Below, one piece after another: positions 34,357 through 42,538 of a DNA stretch of 64,000 bases. This DNA comes from Lawsonibacter hominis. Its GTDB lineage: Bacteria > Bacillota > Clostridia > Oscillospirales > Oscillospiraceae. Where the stretch lies: positions 1-64,000 of the forward strand of contig NZ_JACOPP010000009.1 of NCBI RefSeq assembly GCF_014287895.1, read 5' to 3'. The translations under genes and the position numbers were made by a program. Every line of letters begins with the position of its first letter. Within the stretch, counting starts at the first letter, position 1. Under the pieces are notes generated by a model. That model saw nothing but the letters and a program-made list of their open reading frames with translations. It searched no databases and was not told the origin of the DNA.

Positions 34357-34956
34357 ATGCGCCGCGAGATTCGTCCCATGACCGTTCCCGAGATCGAGAA
34401 GTGGTACGCGGAAGAACTGGCCGAGGCCTTCGCCCCCGCCGAGCGCAAGCCCCTGGCCGACATCCTGTCCCTCCGGGCGGAGGGGCGCTACGAGCTGTTG
34501 GGCCTGTTCAACGAGCGGGACGAACTGCTGGGCTATGCCACCATCTGGCGGCAGCCGGACGGGGCGGGACTGGTACTGCTGGACTATCTGGGCGTGTCCG
34601 CCCGCCTGCGCAACGGCGGCCTGGGGGCCGAGCTGTGCGCCCACCTGGCCCGGCGCTACGGCGGGCAGGGCCTGATCCTGGAATCCGAGGCCCCGGTACC
34701 CGGCGGCAGCCCGGCGGAGAACGAGCTCCGGCGCCGGCGCATCGCCTTTTACGCGCGCAACGGCTTTCAACCAGTATACGAAATGGCCACCTGCGGGATG
34801 CGGTGGCAAGCCATGCTCTGGGGCCCGCCGCCCCGCGACCTGACCGCTGTGATGGCGGCCCATCGTGCGCTCTATGGCCCTGAGCGCACGGATGTAAAGG
34901 TGCCTCTTGCTCCGGACGAGGTGCCGGAGCGTCCCTATTGGATGAAAGGAAACTGA
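34357..34956 (+). CDS. GNAT-family acetyltransferase, paralogue 2
   Basis: A 199-aa protein clearly related to the one at 33268. The pair share IRPMT/LRPMT near the N terminus, EKWYAEEL/KQWYDREL, LLDYLGV, EAPVPGG-PAEN, FYARNGFQPVYE/FYERCGFRPVYE and YGPERTDVKVPL. The RNGGLGAEL loop fits acetyl-CoA binding. It may be a tandem duplication split by rimI, or two co-evolving enzymes. The substrate is unknown. AAAGGAG precedes ATG 34357. Confidence 0.75.
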   Translation: MRREIRPMTVPEIEKWYAEELAEAFAPAERKPLADILSLRAEGRYELLGLFNERDELLGYATIWRQPDGAGLVLLDYLGVSARLRNGGLGAELCAHLARRYGGQGLILESEAPVPGGSPAENELRRRRIAFYARNGFQPVYEMATCGMRWQAMLWGPPPRDLTAVMAAHRALYGPERTDVKVPLAPDEVPERPYWMKGN

Positions 34957-34965
34957 TAGCGTCAG

Positions 34966-35183
34966 ATCCTTGCCATGGAATGCTCCTGCGATGCGTGCCC
35001 AGAAAGCGCGGGGCGCTTTCTGGGCGCCGTTTGATTTTATTTCTTGGCCGCGGGAAGTGAATCCACGCGGCCGCCGCGTCAAGAGGCGCTGGCGCGCCGG
35101 GCCGTCTTGCCCGTCGGTCTCCGTGCCCGCGGAAGAAGGGATGATAGCCATGAATATCCTTGCCATTGAATCCTCCTGCGATG
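34966..35183 (+). repeat. Imperfect duplication of the tsaD 5' end
   Basis: 34966-34993 matches 35156-35183 (the first codons of tsaD) at 26 of 28 positions, beginning ATCCTTGCCAT. The offset is 190 bases and is not in frame. Between the copies lies the hairpin at 34998-35024. It looks like the scar of a local duplication. Confidence 0.7.
34998..35024 (+). terminator. Hairpin before tsaD
   Basis: CCCAGAAAGCGC and GCGCTTTCTGGG pair perfectly over 12 bases with a GGG loop. A loosely T-rich stretch (GTTTGATTTTATTTC) follows, so it probably ends the acetyltransferase transcript. Confidence 0.65.
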
Positions 35184-36160
35184 AGACGGCTGTGGCGGTG
35201 GTCCGGGACGGACGCACCGTCCTGGCCGACGCCATCGCGTCCCAGGTGGACATGCATACCATCTACGGCGGCGTGGTGCCGGAAATCGCCTCCCGAAAGC
35301 ACGTGGAGGCCATCGTCGGTCTGGCCGACCGGGCTCTGGCCCAGGCCGGTATCCCGAAAAGCCGGATCGACGCGGTAGCCGTCACGTATGCCCCGGGGCT
35401 GATCGGGGCGGTGCTGGTAGGCGTCAACTTTGCCAAGTCGGTCTCCTATGCGCTCAACGTGCCGCTGATCCCGGTCCACCATGTCCGGGGCCACATCGCC
35501 GCCAATTACATTGCCCATCCGGAGCTGGAGCCGCCCTTTGTCTGCCTGTGCGTCTCGGGCGGAAACACCCTGATCGTGGACGTGCGCGGCTACACAGAAC
35601 TGGAGCTGCTGGGCGCCACCCGGGACGACGCGGCGGGGGAATGCTTTGACAAGGTGGCCCGGGTGCTGGGCATCGGCTATCCCGGCGGGGCCCCCATGGA
35701 CCGGCTGGCCCAGGGAGGCGACGATACCCGTTATGAGCTGCCCCGCGCGCACGTAGCGGACGCGCCGCTGGATCTGTCCTTCTCGGGCTTGAAGACGGCG
35801 GTGCTCAATCTGGTGCACAATGCCCAGCAGAAGGGCGAGACGCTGGATTTGCCGGGGCTGGCGGCCAGCTTTGCCGCCGCGGTCAGCGACACGCTGGTCC
35901 CCCGTACGATGGAGGCTGCCGGCAGGTTGGGTTACGGGAAGGTGGCGGTAGCCGGAGGCGTGGCGGCCAATTCCCGCATCCGGGCGGATTTGGAGTCTGC
36001 CTGCCGGGCCAGCGGAGACAAGCTTTACCTGCCGCCGCTGTCTTTGTGCGGGGATAACGGCGCGATGATCGGCTGCCAGGGCTATTACGAGTATTTGGCG
36101 GGGGTCCGGGCCGGGATGGACCTGAATGCCTATGCCAACCGGGACATCGGAAAAGGCTGA
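35150..36160 (+). CDS. tsaD: tRNA N6-adenosine threonylcarbamoyltransferase
   Basis: TsaD transfers the threonylcarbamoyl group to A37 of ANN-decoding tRNAs, together with TsaB and TsaE. The 336-aa ASKHA-fold protein begins NILAIESSCDETAVAVV, has the metal-binding HHVRGH (His near 111 and 115), CVSGGNTLIV, FDKVARVLGIGYPGG, the AGGVAANSRIR loop and GDNGAMI with a metal-ligand Asp. The start at 35150 is preferred to 35141 because GAAGGG is then nine bases upstream and the protein opens directly with the family motif. The tRNA-Thr gene downstream is not itself evidence of linkage. Confidence 0.95.
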   Translation: MNILAIESSCDETAVAVVRDGRTVLADAIASQVDMHTIYGGVVPEIASRKHVEAIVGLADRALAQAGIPKSRIDAVAVTYAPGLIGAVLVGVNFAKSVSYALNVPLIPVHHVRGHIAANYIAHPELEPPFVCLCVSGGNTLIVDVRGYTELELLGATRDDAAGECFDKVARVLGIGYPGGAPMDRLAQGGDDTRYELPRAHVADAPLDLSFSGLKTAVLNLVHNAQQKGETLDLPGLAASFAAAVSDTLVPRTMEAAGRLGYGKVAVAGGVAANSRIRADLESACRASGDKLYLPPLSLCGDNGAMIGCQGYYEYLAGVRAGMDLNAYANRDIGKG

Positions 36161-36613
36161 ACGGGCCGTCCCTTTTTGAAAGAGAGTCTGCAGGAAAGTG
36201 CAGATAAAATGGATTGCAGCATTATGTTTACCGAAAGCGGAGGGGGGAAAAATGGCGGACTTTCATTAAAGTATGTGGAGAAACATGTGGACAAGTGGAA
36301 AAGTCACCTGTTTTCAACGGAAAGAGCCGGTGGAAAAGCTGGTGGAAAATGTGAATAACGCTAAGTAGATGAAATTACTGGATAAAGTTATGTAAAGTAA
36401 ATGGAGAAAAATGGAGATTAAAAGCGGGCGTAGTAAGCGGAAGGAAAGCCGCATGGTTTCAGCAATACCCATGTTCTGGAATAGGGCGAAAACGGGCGCG
36501 TGAGGGGTGCAGGGGACAAAAATATTGCAGATGTTCCGCCATGTACGGCGGGGATATACGTATTGTAATCTGAAGGAAAAAAGAAAACAGACCATTTACG
36601 CGAAACTCTACCG
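36161..36613. other. AT-rich spacer with a cluster of DnaA-box-like repeats
   Basis: Noncoding and much more AT-rich than its surroundings. Within 36274-36358 there are six same-strand copies resembling TGTGGATAA: TGTGGAGAA, TGTGGACAA, AGTGGAAAA, GGTGGAAAA twice and TGTGAATAA. A CCGCC/GGCGG hairpin lies further on (near 36537-36552). No protein gene or structured RNA is recognised. Confidence 0.45.
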
Positions 36614-36642
36614 TTGACGGCAGGGAAAAAATGTGCTATCAT
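36614..36642 (+). promoter_or_regulatory. Promoter of the tRNA-Thr gene
   Basis: TTGACG (36614-36619) and TATCAT (36637-36642) are 17 bases apart, about 80 bases before the tRNA. Confidence 0.75.
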
Positions 36643-36721
36643 TTTATATCGCTGATGGCATGGCGCTCGGGCGGCGGCACAGAAGGCGCAGCGATCAGCC
36701 CTCGGTATGAAAACAGGAAAT

Positions 36722-36797
36722 GCTGGTATAGCTCAGTCGGTAGAGCAGCTGATTCGTAATCAGCAGGTCGTGTGTTCGAGTCACATTACCAGCTCCA
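36722..36797 (+). tRNA. tRNA-Thr (anticodon CGT)
   Basis: A full cloverleaf: acceptor GCTGGTA/TACCAGC, D-arm GCTC...GAGC, anticodon stem GCTGA/TCAGC with loop TTCGTAA (anticodon CGT at 36755-36757, reading ACG), T-arm loop TTCGAGT, discriminator T and encoded CCA. Confidence 0.95.
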
Positions 36798-36834
36798 GAA
36801 CAAAAGGACATCCGTAAGGATGTCCTTTTGTTCT
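36797..36834 (+). terminator. Terminator after tRNA-Thr
   Basis: AGAACAAAAGGACATCC and GGATGTCCTTTTGTTCT form a perfect 17-bp stem with a GTAA loop. It begins at the last base of the CCA end. Confidence 0.85.
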
Positions 36835-37044
36835 GAGCTCCGCCGCCGGAGGCGGCTCTACCCTCCGGGATCGAACCGCCCGGGTAAATTCCCGCTGCGC
36901 CCGGCCGTGTTGCGCGGGCGCTGACACAGGTATCCTTCAGAGCTGCTGTAGGGGGCGCACCGTCCAAGCGCGCCCCATTCCTAGGCCCATGGGCGGGGGA
37001 GCGCACTCCGGCGGGTCCGGCCGCCGGCATGCACCTCGGGAAAT

Positions 37045-37081
37045 AAAGAGGCAGCGGTTCCAAGTGAACCGCTGCCTCTTT
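37045..37081 (-). terminator. Terminator of the GntR gene
   Basis: A perfect 16-bp stem (AAAGAGGCAGCGGTTC with GAACCGCTGCCTCTTT) around a five-base loop, followed on the minus strand by TTTATTT. The stretch 36835-37044 between the two terminators is GC-rich and holds no gene I can support. Confidence 0.85.
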
Positions 37082-37194
37082 GCGCCGGGCGGCCCTCCGA
37101 ACGGAACGGACCACTCGTTTGAAATTGGGATGCGCCGCAGAAAAGACATCGTGCAGAGTCTGGACAAAGCACTTGGGAAAGCGGTTGCCGGAAC

Positions 37195-37842
37195 TCACAA
37201 ACGCAGGGGATACAAACTGTGTTCTCCGCCGAAATCATTGAGATCATCCTTCAAATACTGCAGGATGGCGTCCAGGTCCTTCGCCTGGAGCGCGTGCAGG
37301 ATGGCGCTGTGATTTTTCGTGTCGAATGCCAGGGCGGCCTGAGGCTTGCCCCAATAGAATTGCGCGTAGGCCCGCTTGAGCCGGTCCATACACCGCTGCA
37401 GCTGATCCAGCGCATAGTTGTTGCCGCAAAATGCGGTCATCCGCAGGTGAAATTCCGTATTAAAAGCCCAATGCGACCAGATGTCGTCCGTGGCGCTTCT
37501 GCAGGCCTGGTCGATTTGCTCCAGACAGTCCAGCTGGGCCGCACCGAATTTTTCACAGTTGGCGCTCAGAAGGCCGCCCTCCAGGACGAGCCGGAATTGG
37601 AGCATCTCCTGGATGTCTTCGACGGTCAGCCGCACCACCTCGTATCCATACCGCGGGATATTGCGCAGTACGTTGTCGTTGCACAGCGATACCAGCGCCT
37701 CACGGACAGGGCTCTTGCTGCAGCCGTATTTTTCCACCAGTGTTTTTTCATTCAGCACCTGGTTGGGCCGGTACTCCTGGGAAATGATGCTTTCCAGGAT
37801 CGCGTTATAGATGGCGTCCTTGAGGCTGTCCTTGCCCTTCAT
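37195..37842 (-). CDS. GntR-family regulator with FCD domain
   Basis: A 215-aa regulator. The winged helix at residues 1-70 includes LNEKTLVEKYGCSKSPVREA and LRNIPRYGYEVVRLT. The FCD ligand domain follows with FRLVLEGGLL and the metal/ligand His set in HWAFNTEFHLRMTAFCGN and NHSAILHALQAKD. FCD regulators usually answer to organic acids or amino acids. It is divergent from the cysteine desulfidase gene, whose promoter carries a palindrome. A direct effect on that gene is likely, with cysteine or a product as inducer. Confidence 0.85.
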   Translation of the reverse strand: MKGKDSLKDAIYNAILESIISQEYRPNQVLNEKTLVEKYGCSKSPVREALVSLCNDNVLRNIPRYGYEVVRLTVEDIQEMLQFRLVLEGGLLSANCEKFGAAQLDCLEQIDQACRSATDDIWSHWAFNTEFHLRMTAFCGNNYALDQLQRCMDRLKRAYAQFYWGKPQAALAFDTKNHSAILHALQAKDLDAILQYLKDDLNDFGGEHSLYPLRL

Positions 37843-37952
37843 GGAAGATTGCTCCTTTGTGGGGGATCCGTCTCCGGTCCCGGATTATGGTAGCAATATT
37901 CTATCAAACCGGGCGGAAATTGCAAGGGAAAACATCCGGCGGAAATTCGGCC

Positions 37953-38004
37953 TTGACATTTTGAGAAAGAGAGCTGATAATATTAATGAAAATACTATTA
38001 ATAT
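37953..38004 (+). promoter_or_regulatory. Promoter and GntR-type operator of the desulfidase gene
   Basis: TTGACA (37953-37958) and GATAAT (37976-37981) are 17 bases apart. ATATTAAT (37980-37987) and ATTAATAT (37997-38004) form a perfect 8-bp inverted repeat with a nine-base spacer covering the -10 and start point, which fits repression by the divergent GntR protein. Confidence 0.75.
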
Positions 38005-38029
38005 GATTAGAGAGAAAGGATGGATCGCT

Positions 38030-39319
38030 ATGGATGCGCTGCAGGAGGCCAATTATATCAATATCCTGAAAAGCGAGCTGGTCCCGGCCCTGGGATGTAC
38101 CGAACCGATCGCGATCGCCTATGCCGCGGCCAAAGCAAGAGCCGTCCTGGGGGAATTCCCGGAGCACATCGAGATCTGCTGCAGCGGAAATATTTTTAAA
38201 AATGTAAAGGGCGTCACAGTGCCCAACTCCGGGGGCCTTAAGGGCGTGGGCGTGGCCGCGGTCCTGGGTGTGGTGGGCGGAAACCCGCAGCGTGAGCTGG
38301 AGGTTTTGGAAGAGATCACGCCGGAGCACATCGCACGTACCCAGGAGCTGATGGAGCAGGGCTACTTTTCCTGCACCCTGCGGGAAAATGTCGCCAATTT
38401 GTACATCGACGCCAGGGTGCGGGCCGGGGAGCATTCCGCCCATGTGACCATCATCAACCGGCATACGCTGATCACGGAGATCGGGCTGGATGGAAGGGTA
38501 CTCTACCAAACCAGCCCGACCGAGGGGGACGAGATCGCTGTGGACCGGTCCAGGCTCAACGTAAAGGACATCCTGGAATTTGCGGATACGGTGGAGCTGG
38601 AGAAGGTCCGGGCCATCCTGGACCGGCAGATCGAGCTGAACTCGGCCATCGCGGATGTGGGACTCAGCCACGGATACGGCACGCAGGTGGGGCGGACCCT
38701 GCTGGATATTTACGGCGACAATGTGCAGGCCCGTGCCAAGGCCAGGGCGGCCGCCGGTTCAGACGCCCGTATGGGAGGCTGCTCCCTTCCGGTGGTCATC
38801 AACTCCGGCAGCGGGAACCAGGGCATGACGGTCTCCCTTCCGGTGATCGAATACGCCAAAGAGCGGAAGGTCTCCCGGGAGACCCTGTACCGCGCACTGC
38901 TCGTCAGCAACCTGATCTCCATCCATCAAAAGCATTACATCGGCAGCCTTTCGGCCTTTTGCGGCGCCGTTACGGCAGCCTGCGGCAGCGGCGCGGCCAT
39001 CACCTATCTCAGCGGCGGGCGCTATGAGGAGGTCTCCCGCACCATCGTCAATACCATCGCCAACGTGGGCGGTATCATCTGCGACGGCGCCAAGGCGTCC
39101 TGCGCGGCCAAGATCGCCTCTGCCGTGGATGCGGCGATCCTGGCCCATCACCTGAGCATGCGCGGCTTGACCTTTCATGCGGGCGAGGGGATCATCCAGG
39201 ACGATGTGGAGGCGACCATCCAGAGCGTGGGATACATCGGACGGGTGGGCATGAATCATACCGATACCGAGATCCTCAACATCATGATGGATCAGGTCAA
39301 ATTCGAGCACGCCGAGTAA
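38030..39319 (+). CDS. L-cysteine desulfidase (CyuA/UPF0597, serine dehydratase-alpha-like)
   Basis: A 429-aa iron-sulfur enzyme that breaks L-cysteine into pyruvate, ammonia and sulfide. Likely cluster ligands are Cys23 in LGCTEPIAIAYAAAKA, and the Cys residues in FCGAVTAACGSG and GGIICDGAKASCAAK, which are conserved in the family. GGLKGVGVAAVLG and SGSGNQGMTVSLPV are also diagnostic. The ATG at 38030 follows AGAAAGGATGG. Alone behind a regulated promoter, it probably serves cysteine catabolism or detoxification. Confidence 0.87.
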   Translation: MDALQEANYINILKSELVPALGCTEPIAIAYAAAKARAVLGEFPEHIEICCSGNIFKNVKGVTVPNSGGLKGVGVAAVLGVVGGNPQRELEVLEEITPEHIARTQELMEQGYFSCTLRENVANLYIDARVRAGEHSAHVTIINRHTLITEIGLDGRVLYQTSPTEGDEIAVDRSRLNVKDILEFADTVELEKVRAILDRQIELNSAIADVGLSHGYGTQVGRTLLDIYGDNVQARAKARAAAGSDARMGGCSLPVVINSGSGNQGMTVSLPVIEYAKERKVSRETLYRALLVSNLISIHQKHYIGSLSAFCGAVTAACGSGAAITYLSGGRYEEVSRTIVNTIANVGGIICDGAKASCAAKIASAVDAAILAHHLSMRGLTFHAGEGIIQDDVEATIQSVGYIGRVGMNHTDTEILNIMMDQVKFEHAE

Positions 39320-39325
39320 ACGAAA

Positions 39326-39377
39326 CCGGGGTCCGCTGTGCGATCACTTGAGATCGCGCAGCGGACCCCGGCTTTTT
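39326..39377. terminator. Bidirectional terminator between desulfidase and RidA genes
   Basis: A 20-bp stem (CCGGGGTCCGCTGTGCGATC with GATCGCGCAGCGGACCCCGG, one wobble) around ACTTGA, with CTTTTT on the plus strand. It can serve both convergent transcripts. Confidence 0.85.
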
Positions 39378-39399
39378 GCGGGCGGGGCTCGGCGGAGCT

Positions 39400-39867
39400 T
39401 CAGTCGGCCGCCGGGAGGAGACGGGCGGTAAGCTCCACCTCCACCGGCAGCCCGAAGGGCAGGCCGTACACCCCCACGGCAGAGCGGCTGTGGCGGCCCC
39501 GGACGCCCAGTACGGAGAGAAACAGGTCGGAGGCCCCGTTGAGCACTCCGGGGTAGTCGGCAAAATCGGGTCCGGCGGCGATAAAGCCCAGTACACGCAC
39601 CAGCTCCACCCGCTCCAGGCCGCCGGCTGCCTGACGGAGCACGGCCAGGAGGTTCAGGGCAGAGAGACGGGCGGCGTCATAGCCCTGCTCCACTGTCAGG
39701 TCCACGCCCACCCGGCCGGTGTAGCGCAGCACGCCCTCCACCAGCGGGCCCTGGCCGGACAGCGTGATCCATTCCCCGGCCTGCCGCCAGGTGCAGTAGC
39801 TTCCTTTGGGCTGGGGCGCTTGGGGAAGCGTCAGTCCCAGCTCCTTCAGCCGCGCCTGCGCACTCAT
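39400..39867 (-). CDS. RidA (YjgF/YER057c)-family protein
   Basis: A 155-aa protein of the Rid superfamily, which deaminates reactive enamine/imine intermediates of amino-acid breakdown. Visible features are the N-terminal LKELGLTLPQAPQPKGSY, ITLSGQGPL, DAARLSALNLLAVLRQ and the C-terminal VGVYGLPFGLPVEVELTAR. It belongs to the longer Rid subtype (YjgH/Rid2-like), where the RidA catalytic Arg is not always kept. Its start overlaps the stop of the M17 aminopeptidase gene, so the two are coupled, in line with peptide and amino-acid turnover. Confidence 0.8.
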   Translation of the reverse strand: MSAQARLKELGLTLPQAPQPKGSYCTWRQAGEWITLSGQGPLVEGVLRYTGRVGVDLTVEQGYDAARLSALNLLAVLRQAAGGLERVELVRVLGFIAAGPDFADYPGVLNGASDLFLSVLGVRGRHSRSAVGVYGLPFGLPVEVELTARLLPAAD

Positions 39868-41324
39868 GCGTCCGTCCCCCTTGCCTTGATGTAGTGGTAC
39901 AGGGTCTTCACGCCGAAGCCCGTGCCGCCCTCGCCCTGACAGTCGCTTTTGCTCTTGACGAAGGGCATGGCGCCGAAGTCTACGTGGAGGAAGGGGACGT
40001 CCTCGTGGAAGGACGCCAGAAACAGCCCGGCCAAAATGCCGCCCGCCCCGCCTTCCGGGGCGTTGTTCAGGTCGGCCATGGGCGTTTTGAGCAGCTCCCG
40101 GTACTCCGGGAAGTCGGGCATCCGGGCATACTTTTCCCCGGTCACCGGCATGAGGGCGGCGATGCGGTCAAAAAGCGCCGGATCGGTGGTCAGGGCGGCG
40201 GCACACACTTTGCCGTAAAAATTGCACACGCTTCCGGTAAGGCCCGCCACCTCCAGGATCTCGGAGGGGGATTCCTTCCGGACGCAGTAGGTGATGGCGT
40301 CGGCCATGGTGAGGCGGCCCTCCGCGTCGGTGTTGCGCACGTATACCGTCTTGCCGCTCATGGAAGGGAATACGTCCCCGTTGCGGTAGCTCCTGGCGTC
40401 CACCATGTTCTCACAGGCGGCGACCACCGCCACCACGTTCCGGGGCAGGGCGTTGTCCGCCACGGCGCACATCGCACCAATGACGGCGGCGGCCCCATTC
40501 ATGTCGTAGCGCATCAGCTCCATGCCGCTGCCCTTGAGGGCAAGGCCGCCGCTGTCATAGGTAATGCCTTTGCCCACCAGGGCGATGGGAGGCTGCGCGC
40601 CGCCGCCCCGATAGCGCATGACGATGAATTGAGGCTCCAAGGCGCTGCCGCGGGCTACGGCGAGGAAGAGCCCCATGCCCAGCGCCTGACACTGCGCCCG
40701 GTCCAGCACTTCCACCGAAAAACCGTGGCACGCGCCCAGGTCCCGGCAGCGGCGGGCCAGTTCGGCGGGGGTGAGGGTTTCGGCAATGTCGTTGACCAGG
40801 TCCCGGGCGGTCATGACAGCGCCGGCCAGGGACGCGCCCTCCGCAAGGACCGGAGCGAGCGCCCCGTCCGCCAGTACGGAGACGGTGTGCTCCCTCCTGG
40901 GGTCTTTTTCGGTACGATAGCGGTCAAAGGTATACTCGCACAGGGGCAGTACGGCGCATGCCTGGGCCAGCAGTTCCGCCTCTGAGGCAAAGGAAAATTC
41001 GTTCAGGGCGTCCAGAAAGACATTGGACGCCCTGCACTCGGCCAGAAGGGCGCCCAGCCGAGCCCAGAGGGACCGGAATGCATCCATGGGGGCAGGGACG
41101 CCCGCGTCGAAGCCGGCCAGCAGCAGGGTGGTGAAGCCGCCCAGCAGAGGCAGACGCAGGGTCAGCACCTGCCGATGCTCCAAAGTCAGGGGGTCGCCCC
41201 CCAAATGAGCCTGCCAGGCCGCCTGAAGCGCCTGGTCGCAAAAGCGGACCGGCGCGCCTGCGGGCAGGACGCGCAGCGCCGCGTCATAAGGACCCGCGGC
41301 GGCGGATACGGTTTTGAATTGCAT
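39864..41324 (-). CDS. M17 leucyl aminopeptidase
   Basis: A 486-aa cytosolic aminopeptidase. The catalytic C-terminal domain has LVGKGITYDSGGLALKGSG (Lys and Asp ligands), MRYDMNGAAAVIGAM, RNGDVFPSMSGKTVYVRNTD and the signature NTDAEGRLTMADAI, with GFGVKTLYHYI at the end. The N-terminal domain is divergent, as usual. It cleaves N-terminal residues from peptides and is likely to act on peptides brought in by the Opp system encoded further on. Confidence 0.9.
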   Translation of the reverse strand: MQFKTVSAAAGPYDAALRVLPAGAPVRFCDQALQAAWQAHLGGDPLTLEHRQVLTLRLPLLGGFTTLLLAGFDAGVPAPMDAFRSLWARLGALLAECRASNVFLDALNEFSFASEAELLAQACAVLPLCEYTFDRYRTEKDPRREHTVSVLADGALAPVLAEGASLAGAVMTARDLVNDIAETLTPAELARRCRDLGACHGFSVEVLDRAQCQALGMGLFLAVARGSALEPQFIVMRYRGGGAQPPIALVGKGITYDSGGLALKGSGMELMRYDMNGAAAVIGAMCAVADNALPRNVVAVVAACENMVDARSYRNGDVFPSMSGKTVYVRNTDAEGRLTMADAITYCVRKESPSEILEVAGLTGSVCNFYGKVCAAALTTDPALFDRIAALMPVTGEKYARMPDFPEYRELLKTPMADLNNAPEGGAGGILAGLFLASFHEDVPFLHVDFGAMPFVKSKSDCQGEGGTGFGVKTLYHYIKARGTDA

Positions 41325-41551
41325 GGATCTCCCTCGCTCTTTCCTAAAGTCTGCGGCACAGTCCTCACATCCGGAACCCGGGCGGACTGCGGCAACCGCA
41401 GGGGCTCGTCCAAACCGTCCATGGAGCCTCCGCCTGCGGAATCAGCAGACATCATTATAGTGCCATTCTTCGTGTTTGTCAAACAAAAATTGACTTTTTG
41501 CACAAATGGAATGGGAAAATAATGTGCAATTTTGTCATATATACAGCTGAA

Positions 41552-41568
41552 ATATCACGTGATATAAT
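41552..41568 (+). promoter_or_regulatory. Palindrome and -10 before the NIF3-like gene
   Basis: ATATCACGTGATAT (41552-41565) is a perfect 14-bp palindrome overlapping TATAAT (41563-41568). No good -35 is seen. It is a probable operator; the GntR protein of this operon is a candidate binder. Confidence 0.6.
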
Positions 41569-41616
41569 TTAAAATATACTGGAAAAGATACTTTATTGCT
41601 TTAAGGGGCTGAATTT

Positions 41617-42450
41617 ATGGATACCAGAGCCATGGTCAATATCGCGCTGAAGCTGGCGGGGCTGGAGGAGGATACGGTGGATACCGAGATCGGCTGTGCA
41701 GGTCAGGACGTCAAGCGGGTGCTGGCGGGCATCGATATGGATACCGCCACTCTGCTGGCCGCCAAGCAGAGGGGTTATGACTGTGTGGCCGAACACCACG
41801 GCATCATGGGCCGGGCGGTGCGCATTGGAGAGCAGATGCTCAAGGACCAGATGATGCTGATGTACCGCTTCGGCGTGCCCATCAATGTGGCCCAGAAGGC
41901 CATTGAGAAGCGGGCGCGGCAGGAGAGCCAAAAGATGCACTCCAAGAACCTGAACCGGCAGGCAGACTTTGCCAAATTCATCGACATGCCCTATCTCGGC
42001 CTGCATACCCCGGCCGACCTGATCGGCCAGGCCATCGTGCAGGAGCGGATGGATGCGCTGACGAAGGACAAGCCCTTCACCACCCTCCAGGATGTGGTGG
42101 ACGTCCTTAACGAGTTTCCGGAGGTGCGCGGCGCCCTCCAGGACCCGGCCATCCGGGTGGGAGAGCCGGGCAGCTACGCGGGAAAGGTGTGCGTGCTCTT
42201 TGCCGGCGTCACCGGCGGCGGAGCCCAGGTGTACAACACCTTCTTCGACTACGGCGTCGGCACGCTGATCGTGATGCATATGCCGGAGGACGACATCAAG
42301 GCGGTGGCGGAACACAACAAGGGCAACGTGATCATCGCCGGACATATGGCCAGCGATTCCATCGGCTTTAACCGTGTGCTGGACGCATGGCAGGCCGAAG
42401 GGCTGGAGGTCACGCGCATCGGCGGACTGGTATCATCCGCCGGCTGTTGA
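41617..42450 (+). CDS. NIF3-like (DUF34) dinuclear metal-centre protein
   Basis: A 277-aa protein of the NIF3/DUF34 family. AGIDMDTATLLAAKQRGYDC leads into VAEHHGIMG (metal His pair), then LGLHTPADLIGQAI, and near the C terminus VIIAGHMASDSIGFNRVL supplies the second metal region. The molecular role of the family is not settled (metal chaperone or hydrolase have been suggested). Here it opens a run with a PLP enzyme, a GntR regulator and a peptide transporter, which suggests a catabolic metal enzyme. Confidence 0.7.
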   Translation: MDTRAMVNIALKLAGLEEDTVDTEIGCAGQDVKRVLAGIDMDTATLLAAKQRGYDCVAEHHGIMGRAVRIGEQMLKDQMMLMYRFGVPINVAQKAIEKRARQESQKMHSKNLNRQADFAKFIDMPYLGLHTPADLIGQAIVQERMDALTKDKPFTTLQDVVDVLNEFPEVRGALQDPAIRVGEPGSYAGKVCVLFAGVTGGGAQVYNTFFDYGVGTLIVMHMPEDDIKAVAEHNKGNVIIAGHMASDSIGFNRVLDAWQAEGLEVTRIGGLVSSAGC

Positions 42451-42538
42451 AGAAACGCTTTGACGCGCTGGAAGCCTGCGGCGGTTCCCGCTGCGGCGGG
42501 CGGCCCCGGCGGTCGAAACGAGGAGAAGAGGATTTTGA

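Noticed and set aside
31882..35262. A 1126-codon open frame on the minus strand
   Set aside because: Antisense shadow of polA, rimI, the acetyltransferase genes and tsaD, caused by high GC; no domain signature.
36161..36613. Chromosomal replication origin
   Set aside because: The boxes are imperfect, and none of the usual origin neighbours (dnaA, dnaN, rpmH, rnpA) are near. Kept only as a DnaA-box-like cluster.
36695..37198. Minus-strand frame across the tRNA-Thr gene
   Set aside because: Its C-terminal sequence is the usual translation of an antisense tRNA; not a gene.
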